The notes under the pieces: model-generated | What the model saw: the letters and a program-made list of their open reading frames with translations, nothing else | What the model was told of the DNA's origin: nothing | Databases searched by the model: none | Shown here: one piece after another, positions 18,672-26,387 of the stretch | Position numbering within the stretch: position 1 is the stretch's first letter | Layout of the letters: every line of letters begins with the position of its first letter | Translations under genes and position numbers: made by a program | Assembly: GCA_021200995.1 (NCBI GenBank) | Contig: JAJQFS010000084.1 | Span: forward strand, 1-42,464 | Direction of reading: 5' to 3' | DNA: 42,464 bases | Origin: Lachnospiraceae bacterium | GTDB taxonomy: Bacteria > Bacillota > Clostridia > Lachnospirales > Lachnospiraceae

Positions 18672-18757
18672 AATAATACGCAGCGACAGTTTCCCGGTAA
18701 ATCGGCCGTGAACAGTTACGATTGGACAGTAAATCCGGCGGCAAATGAAAAAAACAG

Positions 18758-18786
18758 TTGAAAAAAGCCCTGTAATCGTGTAGACT
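18758..18786 (+). promoter_or_regulatory. efp promoter
   Basis: TTGAAA (18758-18763), 17-base spacer, TAGACT (18781-18786). The start near 18793 leaves a short leader with AGGAGG at 18813-18818. Confidence 0.78.
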
Positions 18787-18825
18787 AGGTAAAGGAATAT
18801 TGTTACAACTTCAGGAGGAAAAGTG

Positions 18826-19383
18826 ATGATCAATGCAGGTGATTTCAGAAAAGGTATTACATTTGAGTACAAAAACAGCGTATATATGGTCCTTGATTTC
18901 TTGCACGTAAAGCCGGGCAAGGGTTCTCCCTTTGTCAGGACGAAGTTAAGGGATGTGATTTATGGCGGCGTTGTAGAGGATACATTCAACCCCTCTGACA
19001 AATATCCGCTTGCCCGTATTGACAAGAAGGATATGCAGTTTTTATTTAAAGACGGCGACATGTACACCTTCATGGATGTGGAGACCTACGACCAGTTCGA
19101 GTACAGCACAGATATCGTGGGAGACGCGATGGAGTTTGTGAAGGAGAATGAGATCTGCAAGATCTGCTCCTTCAAGGAGAAGGTGATTTCCGTTGAGCCT
19201 CCGCTGTTTGTGGAGCTGGAGGTGACAGACACTGAGCCGGGTGTGAGAGGCAATACCGCGACCAACGTGACGAAGCCGGCCGTTGTGGAAACCGGAGCGA
19301 CCATCAAGGTGCCGATCTTTATCAATAACGGCGATGTGATCAAAATCGATACCCGTACCAAGGAGTATTTATCCAGAGCATAA
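18826..19383 (+). CDS. efp: Elongation factor P
   Basis: EF-P rescues ribosomes stalled at polyproline. The 185-residue protein has the three beta-barrel layout with the loop [12 protein letters not shown], whose lysine is the usual modification site, and the C-terminal [32 protein letters not shown] at 18826 follows AGGAGG by seven bases; the overlapping GTG at 18823 is less likely. No EpmA/EpmB-like modification genes are in the window. Confidence 0.95.
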   Translation: MINAGDFRKGITFEYKNSVYMVLDFLHVKPGKGSPFVRTKLRDVIYGGVVEDTFNPSDKYPLARIDKKDMQFLFKDGDMYTFMDVETYDQFEYSTDIVGDAMEFVKENEICKICSFKEKVISVEPPLFVELEVTDTEPGVRGNTATNVTKPAVVETGATIKVPIFINNGDVIKIDTRTKEYLSRA

Positions 19384-19439
19384 ACCGTACGATGCGTTTG
19401 TATGAAAATGCAGTAACAGTTTTTTTCTGAAAGCTTTCA

Positions 19440-19469
19440 GGGCAGCAAGGTTGTACTTGCTGCCCTTTT
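19440..19469 (+). terminator. Intrinsic terminator after efp
   Basis: A perfect ten-bp stem (GGGCAGCAAG / CTTGCTGCCC) with a six-base loop, then TTTT. Confidence 0.88.
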
Positions 19470-19587
19470 CATGTCTATATAAAAACTTTCCATATAAATT
19501 TACAGTGATTAGGGCGACAAAAGGGTATGGATACCATGGATTGGGTCAGCGTCGACCGAAGCGGAGCGCGGACCTGCAGTTTTAAAC

Positions 19588-19599
19588 AGTTACGTAACT
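19588..19599. promoter_or_regulatory. 12-bp perfect palindrome upstream of the DUF5688 gene
   Basis: AGTTACGTAACT is a perfect palindrome 24 bases before the start codon. It could be an operator for a dimeric repressor. No convincing promoter was found beside it. Confidence 0.4.
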
Positions 19600-19623
19600 T
19601 AAAATTTGATACAGGAGAGCACA

Positions 19624-20541
19624 ATGTATTATCAGGAATTCAGAGAAGAACTGTTACAGATGATGAGAGAACAGGCAGAGGAAAAGATCAGCGTCGAGCT
19701 GATTGAGAGGCAGAAGTTAAACGGGCAGATCCGATACGCGCTGCTGCTTAAGCGTGAGGGAAGCTGCTGTGCGCCGGTCATGTATCTGGAGGAGGTCTAT
19801 GAGGAATTTTGCCAGGGGACGGGGCTTCAGGAGATCGCGGAAAAGCTGTGGCTGATTTATGCTGAGGAGATGAGGGACAATCTGGAAGGTCTGTACGGAG
19901 CAGTTTCCTGCATGCAGACATATGCCAACGCCGCGCCGGGGCTGTATGTCAGAATCATGCACGCGGAAAAAAACAGCGCGCTGCTTGCGGATGCACCCTG
20001 GCGGCATATCCTTGATCTTGCCCTGACCGTTTATTATCTGGTGGAGCAGATGGATGGTCAGGTACGGGGCACCGTGATGCTGCGCGATGAGCATCTTAAG
20101 GACTGGGATGTGCCGGTGGAGGAAGTCTTTGAGAGAGCAATCCGCAATACGCTGGCTGAGGAAGGCCTGTACTGGAATACAATGGAGGCCGTGCTGAACC
20201 ATGAAAAGCTGCTTTTGTTTCCGGAGAAACTGTCATATAGTCAGACCGGCCTGTATATTTTGTCCGGACGTACGGGAGTGTGGGGCGCGACGCTGGCTTT
20301 CCTTCCGGGCACAGCGGCCAAAATCCATGAGGCGCTGGGAGAGCCGTTTTATCTGCTGCCCTCGTCCATCCATGAAGTGATCCTCGTACCGGCTTCGCGC
20401 GCAGTCAGCAGAGATTTGCTGGCGCAGACGGTGTGGGAGGTCAACCGCCAGGAAATGCCTGTTGAAGATATCCTTTCAGACCACATTTATTTTTATAACG
20501 CGCAGTGCGGGCGGCTGGAGATAGTGGAGGATATGGAATAA
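19624..20541 (+). CDS. DUF5688-family protein of unknown function
   Basis: The 305-residue protein has no signal peptide or membrane segment. YILSGRTGVWGATLAFLPG and FYLLPSSIHEVILVPASRA, followed by EVNRQEMPVEDILSDHIYFYN, fit the DUF5688 family that is abundant in Lachnospiraceae, often in many copies per genome. ATG at 19624 is six bases after AGGAGA. Its function is unknown. It is isolated between the efp terminator and the nested-palindrome element. Confidence 0.75.
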   Translation: MYYQEFREELLQMMREQAEEKISVELIERQKLNGQIRYALLLKREGSCCAPVMYLEEVYEEFCQGTGLQEIAEKLWLIYAEEMRDNLEGLYGAVSCMQTYANAAPGLYVRIMHAEKNSALLADAPWRHILDLALTVYYLVEQMDGQVRGTVMLRDEHLKDWDVPVEEVFERAIRNTLAEEGLYWNTMEAVLNHEKLLLFPEKLSYSQTGLYILSGRTGVWGATLAFLPGTAAKIHEALGEPFYLLPSSIHEVILVPASRAVSRDLLAQTVWEVNRQEMPVEDILSDHIYFYNAQCGRLEIVEDME

Positions 20542-20561
20542 ACAGCGACTGGTAATAGTTT

Positions 20562-20754
20562 CTATTCACGGTCCTCCACCCACATGCGCAAAAGCACCCG
20601 CTTCGCGTCTGACGTCGCAAAAAACGCGACTCAACTTTTTGCTTATGTGGGTGGAGTGACTGATTCTCAGTCAACTGTAGAAATATAATCAGCCTCTTAC
20701 AAGCACACTACGCTTGACGAGTCTGTTTATATTTCTACAGCCGACCGTGAATAG
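20562..20754. repeat. Nested-palindrome element 1 (multi-arm inverted-repeat structure)
   Basis: An outer perfect 12-bp inverted repeat, CTATTCACGGTC (20562-20573) / GACCGTGAATAG (20743-20754), closes three hairpin arms. Arm A: CTCCACCCACAT (20574-20585) / ATGTGGGTGGAG (20645-20656), extended by CAAAA/TTTTG, with an inner hairpin GTCGC/GCGAC (20614-20630). Arm B: TGACTGA / TCAGTCA (20657-20673). Arm C: CTGTAGAAATATAA (20675-20688) / TTATATTTCTACAG (20727-20740), extended by CAG/CTG and CTC/GAG, with CAAGC/GCTTG inside. Arms abut each other with at most two spare bases at junctions. No convincing ORF fits it. Confidence 0.8.
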
Positions 20755-20777
20755 TCACCGGGTGATCAAAAAAACTC

Positions 20778-20806
20778 TTTACAAGTAAGAAAAGCTGTGC
20801 TATGAT
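20778..20806 (+). promoter_or_regulatory. tRNA-Arg promoter
   Basis: TTTACA (20778-20783), 17-base spacer, TATGAT (20801-20806). Transcription should begin at about 20812. Confidence 0.85.
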
Positions 20807-20849
20807 ACACAGGAAGCGGCGTAATACTTTTGTAACATATTACAATTTT

Positions 20850-20921
20850 GTGTCCGTAGTCTAATGGATAGAACGAAGGCCTCCGACGCCTTTAATGCAG
20901 GTTCGATTCCTGTCGGACACG
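20850..20921 (+). tRNA. tRNA-Arg (anticodon CCG)
   Basis: The acceptor stem GTGTCCG/CGGACAC is perfect. The anticodon stem AAGGC/GCCTT encloses the loop CTCCGAC, giving anticodon CCG (codon CGG). The T-arm has GTTCGATTC. The discriminator is G and CCA is not encoded. The D-stem is short (TCT/AGA). Confidence 0.95.
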
Positions 20922-20925
20922 TTTT

Positions 20926-20942
20926 CGCCGCTTCCTTTTTTA
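20926..20942 (+). terminator. tRNA-Arg terminator formed with the transcript 5' end
   Basis: CGCCGCTTCC (20926-20935) precedes a seven-T run. Its perfect complement GGAAGCGGCG (20812-20821) is the expected 5' end of the same transcript, so the whole pre-tRNA would form the loop of this stem. Confidence 0.7.
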
Positions 20943-20978
20943 TAAAACCAAGATACATTTCATAACATGAGGTCTACT

Positions 20979-22130
20979 ATGAAAAAGAGAATGCTGATAC
21001 TCTCAGTGGTTATTGTACTGGCGGTGGCTGTCTTTGTTTCTGGTATGCTGGTCTATCATAAAAACGATTCCGCCAATTCGGAGAGCGAACAGGAGACTGC
21101 GGTTGATAACAGCGCCATTTCCGAAACAGTAGCGGCGGTAAGCGTGGACAATCCCCTGGAAGCAGATAAATATCCCGAGATCAATGAACTGGTTGTCACC
21201 TATCTGACCGCGCTCGCGGACGGTGATGTGGACACCATGGTGGAGATCTGCAGCAATGTGACAGATACTGAGAAAATTCGGATTGAGGAGCTCGGCAAAT
21301 ATATCGATGCCTTTCCGGAATACAACGTATTTACGAAGTTAGGACCGGTGGAGAACAGCTACGTTGTGTACGCGGCAGCGAGAGCCCAGTTTCCGGGCAT
21401 TGATACGCTTGTTCCCGGCATTTACTGCCTGTATGTCTGCATGGACGAGGAGGGTAATTATTATATTAATGAAGATACCCTGACGGATGAAGAGCTGACT
21501 TATATTGACGCGGTTGCGTCTGATGAATCTGTCATGGAACTCTGCAATTCGATTGACGAGGAATATCAGGAGCTGGTGGAGACAGACAGCGAAATCGCGA
21601 CTTATATTGAATTAATGACCAATGAAATCCGAGATGCGGTCGGTACGGCGCTGGTATCCGTTTCATCGGATGATGAGGACAGCACGGATGAGGAGACAGA
21701 TGATACGGTTGTGGCCAAGTCCTGTCAGGCCAAAACCACCGATACCATCAATGTCAGATCCTCCGATTCCACGGCGGCTGACAAGCTCGGTACCATCACG
21801 AAGGGAACGACGATCGATGTGATTGAGATCCGCGTTAACGGCTGGGCGCAGATTGAATATAATGGGCAGACGGCTTATGTGAAGACCGACTATCTGGAGA
21901 TTTTGAGCAGCACGGAGAATGAGCCGACCAATGGCTATGTGGTGACCACAGATACAGTCAATGTGCGCGCTTCAGCGAGTATCGAAGCGGAAAAGCTTGG
22001 GACGGTAGCGGCCGGCGAGGTGCTGGAATGGGTTGAGGACGTGACCGGCGGCTTCAGCAAGATCAAATATGATGGTTCGATCGCCTATATTGCGACAGAA
22101 TATCTGGAGAAGCAGACATCAGCGAATTGA
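20979..22130 (+). CDS. Membrane-anchored protein with two bacterial SH3 domains
   Basis: The 383-residue protein has a short basic N-terminus and one membrane helix (about residues 5-26), then an acidic extracytoplasmic region. Residues of about 55-200 form a globular part that may be NTF2-like (tentative). A low-complexity acidic linker (SSDDEDSTDEETDD) leads to two SH3b repeats at about 251-309 and 319-377, each with the NVR..S pattern. SH3b domains usually bind peptidoglycan or the envelope. GAGG lies six bases before the ATG at 20979. It is followed by a strong terminator. The exact role is unknown. Confidence 0.8.
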   Translation: MKKRMLILSVVIVLAVAVFVSGMLVYHKNDSANSESEQETAVDNSAISETVAAVSVDNPLEADKYPEINELVVTYLTALADGDVDTMVEICSNVTDTEKIRIEELGKYIDAFPEYNVFTKLGPVENSYVVYAAARAQFPGIDTLVPGIYCLYVCMDEEGNYYINEDTLTDEELTYIDAVASDESVMELCNSIDEEYQELVETDSEIATYIELMTNEIRDAVGTALVSVSSDDEDSTDEETDDTVVAKSCQAKTTDTINVRSSDSTAADKLGTITKGTTIDVIEIRVNGWAQIEYNGQTAYVKTDYLEILSSTENEPTNGYVVTTDTVNVRASASIEAEKLGTVAAGEVLEWVEDVTGGFSKIKYDGSIAYIATEYLEKQTSAN

Positions 22131-22145
22131 TTTCACATGGAAAAT

Positions 22146-22190
22146 AAAAAACAGGGAGGCGTAAGGAAGTTCGTACGCTTCCCTGTTTTT
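22146..22190 (+). terminator. Intrinsic terminator after the SH3-domain gene
   Basis: ACAGGGAGGCGTA pairs with TACGCTTCCCTGT (one mismatch), flanked by an A-run and a T-run. It may also work in the reverse direction. Confidence 0.88.
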
Positions 22191-22295
22191 GTGTACAAAT
22201 AAAGAGTTTTGTGTTAAGATAATACAGGTTTGACAATAAAATTAAGAAATGATTGACGTTGTATGGTTGACTGCCTGTTATGAACGGAGCATGAT

Positions 22296-23024
22296 ATGGA
22301 GGAAAGCATTCGTATTAATAAATACCTGAGTCAGGCCGCCGACTGTTCCAGACGGCAGGCGGATCATATGCTTTTGGAAGGCCGTGTGCTGGTCAATGGC
22401 AGCATCGCGAAAACCGGGCAGATGGTTTCCTCATTGGACGAAGTCGCACTAGACGGACATAAGCTGAACATGCTTAAAAACTGCGTGGTACTCGCGTGGT
22501 ACAAACCTGTTGGAGTAACCTGTACGGAAAAAGACGCGCACGCGTCCAAAACGATCCGGGATGTTTTTTCCTATCCGGTTCGTCTGACGTATGCGGGGAG
22601 GCTTGACAGAGACAGCGAAGGGCTTTTGCTTCTGACAAATGACGGCCAGCTGATTCAGAATCTGATGCGCGGCGCGTACGGCCATGAGAAGGAATATGTT
22701 GTGAAAGTCGATCGGGAGATTACGGACAGCTTCCTTCAGAAAATGGCGCAGGGCATTTATTTAAAGGATTTGAAGCAGACCACCAGGCCCTGTGAGATTA
22801 CAAAAGAGGGCAGATATACCTTCCGCATCATCCTGACCCAGGGGCTGAACAGGCAGATTCGCCGCATGTGCGCGGCTTTGGGATATCAGGTGAAGATATT
22901 GAAGAGAATACGGGTCGCGAACATTTTATTGCAGGATTTGAAACCTGGACAGTACAGGGAGATTACAGGGGAGGAGCTGTCAAAGCTGTATGCGACTGTT
23001 CACCTGAACTCGCATGAAATGTGA
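22296..23024 (+). CDS. RluF-type 23S rRNA pseudouridine synthase
   Basis: The 242-residue protein has an N-terminal S4 RNA-binding domain (RINKYLSQAADCSRRQADHMLLEGRV) and the RsuA-type catalytic domain. The catalytic aspartate is in YAGRLDRDSEGLLLLTNDG. The ending QGLNRQIRRMCAALGYQVKILKRIRVANI is closest to RluF, which modifies U2604/U2605 of 23S rRNA. A weak promoter-like pair (TTGACG 22253 and TGTTAT 22276) lies just upstream. RsuA or RluB specificity cannot be fully excluded. Confidence 0.85.
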   Translation: MEESIRINKYLSQAADCSRRQADHMLLEGRVLVNGSIAKTGQMVSSLDEVALDGHKLNMLKNCVVLAWYKPVGVTCTEKDAHASKTIRDVFSYPVRLTYAGRLDRDSEGLLLLTNDGQLIQNLMRGAYGHEKEYVVKVDREITDSFLQKMAQGIYLKDLKQTTRPCEITKEGRYTFRIILTQGLNRQIRRMCAALGYQVKILKRIRVANILLQDLKPGQYREITGEELSKLYATVHLNSHEM

Positions 23025-23122
23025 ATTCTGCCGTAAAAAGGGTCTGTGATGTGATAGCCAACTTTCAGAGCCTGTTTTAGGCAGATATTTCGTTTTAAAT
23101 TTTAAGAAATTTTGAGGGAATT

Positions 23123-25075
23123 ATGACCGACAGAGAGAGGATGCTGGAGCTGCATCAGATTTTAAATAAAGCCGCCCGCGCTTATTACGCGGACGATGAG
23201 GAGATCATGTCCAATCTGGAATATGATCGCTTATATGATGAACTGGTGCAGCTGGAGGAAAAAACCGGCATCATTATGGCCGGCAGTCCGACGCAGACAG
23301 TTGGATATACAGCGGTGGAGGAGCTGCCGAAAGAGGCACATGAGCGCCCCATGCTGTCTTTAAGTAAGACTAAGGAACCTTTGGAGCTTCAGAGCTTTCT
23401 CCTGGATAAAGAGGGCCTGCTCAGCTGGAAGCTGGACGGTCTGACCATTGTGCTGACCTATGAATCCGGTCAACTGGTTAAGGCGGTGACGCGCGGGAAT
23501 GGGGAAGTCGGCGAGGTGATCACAGACAATGCCCGTACCTTCATCAACCTGCCCATGCGTATTCCCTTTCAGGGAAAGCTGATTCTCAGAGGTGAGGCGG
23601 TTATCACCTACAGCGATTTTGAGAGGATCAACGATACCATCGGGGAGGAAAGCCAGAAATACAAAAATCCAAGGAACCTCTGTTCCGGATCAGTTCGACA
23701 GCTAAACAGCGAGGTCACAGCGTCCAGAAGAGTCAGGCTGATCGCGTTTACACTGGTCATGTGTGAAGGACGCAACTTCATTACCAGAAGAGAACAAATG
23801 GAATTCCTTTCATCACAGGGCTTTGAGACAGTGGAGTACAGAGTGGTGAACCGGGAGAATATCCTGGAGACGGTACAGGATTTTGCGCAGAAAATAGAAC
23901 ATTTTGACATCCCGAGTGATGGCCTAGTATTGTGCTTTGACGACATTGCCTATGGTGAGAGCCTGGGCAGAACCAGCAAATTCCCGCGCGATTCCATCGC
24001 CTTTAAATGGAAGGATGAGGAGAGAGAGACAAAGCTCCTTGACGTGGAATGGTCGGCCAGCCGGACCGGTCTGATCAATCCAGTGGCCATTTTTGAACCG
24101 GTGGAGCTGGAGGGGACGACAGTCAGTCGTGCGAGCGTTCACAACGTCAGCATTGTGAAAGAATTAAAACTGGGTATCGGGGATACGCTCAGAGTTTATA
24201 AGGCCAATATGATCATCCCGCAGATCGCGGAGAATCTGACATGCTCAGATACCCTTGAAATTCCCCACATCTGTCCGGTCTGCGGCGGGGATACCAAAAT
24301 CAAAAGCATCAAGGAGGGGCAGTTCCTCTACTGTACCAATCCGGACTGCGCGGCCAAAAAGATCAAATCCTTTTCCCTCTTTGTCAGCAGGGACGCTTTG
24401 AATATTGACGGCATGAGCGAGGCAACGCTGGAGAAATTCATCGCGGCCGGATTTTTGCATAAATTCCGTGATCTCTATCATCTGGAGGCGCACCGTGACG
24501 CCATTGTGTCCATGGAAGGCTTCGGCGAAAAAAGCTGTGACAATCTTCTGCAGGCCGTGGAGAATTCCAGACAGACCACGCTGGCAAAATTGATTTACGC
24601 GCTTGGTATCGCCGGCATCGGGCTTGCGACCGCGAAGCTGATCTGCAGACATTTTGACAATGATTATGATAGAATTTCACACGCGTCCGTAGAAGAGCTT
24701 CTGGAGATAGACGGAGTCGGAGAGGTGCTGGCGAATGCTTTTTCCGATTATTTCAGGGATGAGAGTAATTGCCGCGATGTGGAGGAACTGTTGTCTGAAC
24801 TGGTCCTTGAACAGGAGGAGATTTCTGTTGACGCACAAAGGCTGAAAGGCCTGACGGTGGTGATTACAGGGGATTTGAACCTGTATGAGAACCGCAATCA
24901 GCTAAAGGAAGCGATTGAAGCACTCGGCGGCAAGGTCACCGGCAGCGTCTCGGCGAAGACGAGTGTCCTGGTGAATAACAATCCTGCCTCCACCTCCAAT
25001 AAGAATAAAAAAGCAAAAGAACTGAACATTCCGATTATGACGGAGGAAGAATTTGTGCATCAATTTTTACAGTGA
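23123..25075 (+). CDS. ligA: NAD-dependent DNA ligase, divergent LigA
   Basis: The 650-residue protein has every LigA part in order. They are the NAD-binding Ia domain ([16 protein letters not shown]), the adenylation motif WKLDG with the active lysine, [13 protein letters not shown] and the OB fold. A zinc finger (CPVCGG ... CTNPDC), HhH repeats and a C-terminal BRCT domain follow. Several signature positions differ from the usual form: KLDG for [14 protein letters not shown] for TRGDGxxGED, and [10 protein letters not shown] for DGVVIKVND. It may be a second, specialised ligase. It is 17 bases upstream of metA. Confidence 0.9.
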   Translation: MTDRERMLELHQILNKAARAYYADDEEIMSNLEYDRLYDELVQLEEKTGIIMAGSPTQTVGYTAVEELPKEAHERPMLSLSKTKEPLELQSFLLDKEGLLSWKLDGLTIVLTYESGQLVKAVTRGNGEVGEVITDNARTFINLPMRIPFQGKLILRGEAVITYSDFERINDTIGEESQKYKNPRNLCSGSVRQLNSEVTASRRVRLIAFTLVMCEGRNFITRREQMEFLSSQGFETVEYRVVNRENILETVQDFAQKIEHFDIPSDGLVLCFDDIAYGESLGRTSKFPRDSIAFKWKDEERETKLLDVEWSASRTGLINPVAIFEPVELEGTTVSRASVHNVSIVKELKLGIGDTLRVYKANMIIPQIAENLTCSDTLEIPHICPVCGGDTKIKSIKEGQFLYCTNPDCAAKKIKSFSLFVSRDALNIDGMSEATLEKFIAAGFLHKFRDLYHLEAHRDAIVSMEGFGEKSCDNLLQAVENSRQTTLAKLIYALGIAGIGLATAKLICRHFDNDYDRISHASVEELLEIDGVGEVLANAFSDYFRDESNCRDVEELLSELVLEQEEISVDAQRLKGLTVVITGDLNLYENRNQLKEAIEALGGKVTGSVSAKTSVLVNNNPASTSNKNKKAKELNIPIMTEEEFVHQFLQ

Positions 25076-25092
25076 ATGAAGAGGAATACGTC

Positions 25093-25998
25093 ATGCCGAT
25101 TAAAACACAGAATGATTTACCCGCAAAGAGCATATTGGAAACGGAAAACATTTTCGTAATGGATGAAAACCGCGCGACCAGCCAGCAGATTCGCCCGCTT
25201 GAAATCTGCATTTTAAATCTGATGCCGGTGAAGGAGGACACAGAATTACAGCTTCTGCGCTGTCTGTCCAATACGCCGCTCCAGGTAAACGTGACCTTCA
25301 TGAAGGTGGAAAGCCATGTTTCCCAGAATACCTCCGCCAATCATCTAAATAAGTTTTATCAGAATTTTGAGCAGTTGAAGGAGTTCCGTTATGACGGTAT
25401 GATCATTACGGGCGCGCCTGTAGAGCAGTATGAATTTGAAGAGGTGGATTACTGGCCGGAGCTGCGCAGAATCATGGAGTGGACCAAAACGCATGTGACC
25501 AGTACGCTGCACATCTGCTGGGGCGCGCAGGCCGCTTTGTATTATCACTTTGGCATTGAGAAAAAGCTTCTGCCGGAAAAGCTTTTCGGACTTTTCGAGC
25601 ACAAGGTTTCCAACCGCAAGGTTCCGTTAGTGCGCGGCTTTGACGACTACTTCCTGGCACCGCACAGCCGGCACACGACGGTTTCCGCCGCTGAAATCCA
25701 TGCCTGCAGCGATCTGACTGTACTGGCCGAGAGCGACAGGGCCGGCATTTTCCTCTGTATGACAGAGATGGGCAAGCAGATTTTCGTCATGGGTCACCCG
25801 GAATATGACCGCTATACCCTGCACAACGAGTACATGCGGGATAAGGCCAAGGGCCTGCGGATCAAGATGCCAGAGAATTATTATCCTAATAATGACTGTG
25901 AGCGCAGGCCGCCCCTGCAGTGGCGGGCGCACAGCAACGCGCTGTACTCGAACTGGCTGAATTACTATGTATACCAGGAGACACCGTATATATTGTAA
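25093..25998 (+). CDS. metA: Homoserine O-acetyltransferase (MetA type)
   Basis: MetA acylates homoserine in the first step of methionine synthesis. With the start at 25093 (eight bases after AGAGGA) the 301-residue protein has the catalytic cysteine at C142 (LHICWGAQA). Position 111 is glutamate ([17 protein letters not shown]), the residue known in MetA enzymes to select acetyl-CoA; glycine there selects succinyl-CoA. [11 protein letters not shown] block follows. The exact match of residues 111 and 142 to family numbering supports the chosen start. No methionine riboswitch was seen, and the gene seems co-transcribed with ligA. Confidence 0.92.
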   Translation: MPIKTQNDLPAKSILETENIFVMDENRATSQQIRPLEICILNLMPVKEDTELQLLRCLSNTPLQVNVTFMKVESHVSQNTSANHLNKFYQNFEQLKEFRYDGMIITGAPVEQYEFEEVDYWPELRRIMEWTKTHVTSTLHICWGAQAALYYHFGIEKKLLPEKLFGLFEHKVSNRKVPLVRGFDDYFLAPHSRHTTVSAAEIHACSDLTVLAESDRAGIFLCMTEMGKQIFVMGHPEYDRYTLHNEYMRDKAKGLRIKMPENYYPNNDCERRPPLQWRAHSNALYSNWLNYYVYQETPYIL

Positions 25999-26008
25999 AT
26001 ATGAAATC

Positions 26009-26085
26009 ATGAGCGCAAGCGAGAAGGGCATGCTTGCATGTCCGGCGGCGCTGGATGTCCGGAGGACGTTTGCTTAGCGCGGACC
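26009..26085. repeat. Palindrome-rich intergenic element with the ATGAGCGCAAGCGAG motif
   Basis: ATGAGCGCAAGCGAG (26009-26023) is identical to 30363-30377. Internal pairs are GCAAGC (26015-26020) / GCTTGC (26032-26037), GTCC...GCGCT (26040-26052) / AGCGC...GGAC (26076-26084) and TCCGG (26041-26045) / CCGGA (26059-26063). It lies between the converging metA and YolD-like genes. Confidence 0.55.
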
Positions 26086-26092
26086 GAAACAC

Positions 26093-26323
26093 TCAATGAA
26101 GAGAAACTTCATCCGGACAGCCCGGAAGATAAGCTTCGCTCAGCCTCATCTGCTCTTCACTCAAGCGTGCTGTCTCCTTCACGGCGTCATCGTAGCCAGT
26201 GAGCGCCGCGAACGGGGAGAACTGGGCCGCCCGCTCCTGCATGGACAGATGGGGTCGGTCTTTAGATACGGGGTGGGGCAGACGGATGATGTCCTGGTAA
26301 TCTTTTATATTTCTTCTGGGCAT
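26093..26323 (-). CDS. YolD-like small protein linked to the Y-family polymerase
   Basis: The 76-residue protein has IIRLPHPVSKDRPHLS and ERAAQFSPFAALTGYDDAVKETARL. This resembles the small YolD-like proteins that accompany Y-family polymerases in Firmicutes and are thought to be UmuD-like partners. GAGAGG precedes the start by six bases. It follows the polymerase gene by 64 bases and would be induced with it. The family call is moderately sure; no biochemical role can be assigned. Confidence 0.65.
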   Translation of the reverse strand: MPRRNIKDYQDIIRLPHPVSKDRPHLSMQERAAQFSPFAALTGYDDAVKETARLSEEQMRLSEAYLPGCPDEVSLH

Positions 26324-26387
26324 ATGATACCTCTCTGAGTTGTTGTTTTATTGCTTAAGCCACAGATTTACTTTCTGAACCGCAGCT

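Noticed and set aside
20441-20674. Minus-strand ORF of 77 codons at nested element 1
   Set aside because: It spans the DUF5688 3' end and palindrome arm A, with no ribosome site or family likeness.
20850-20921. tRNA-Arg as an integration (att) site
   Set aside because: No integrase, no repeat of the tRNA 3' end downstream and only housekeeping-type genes follow.
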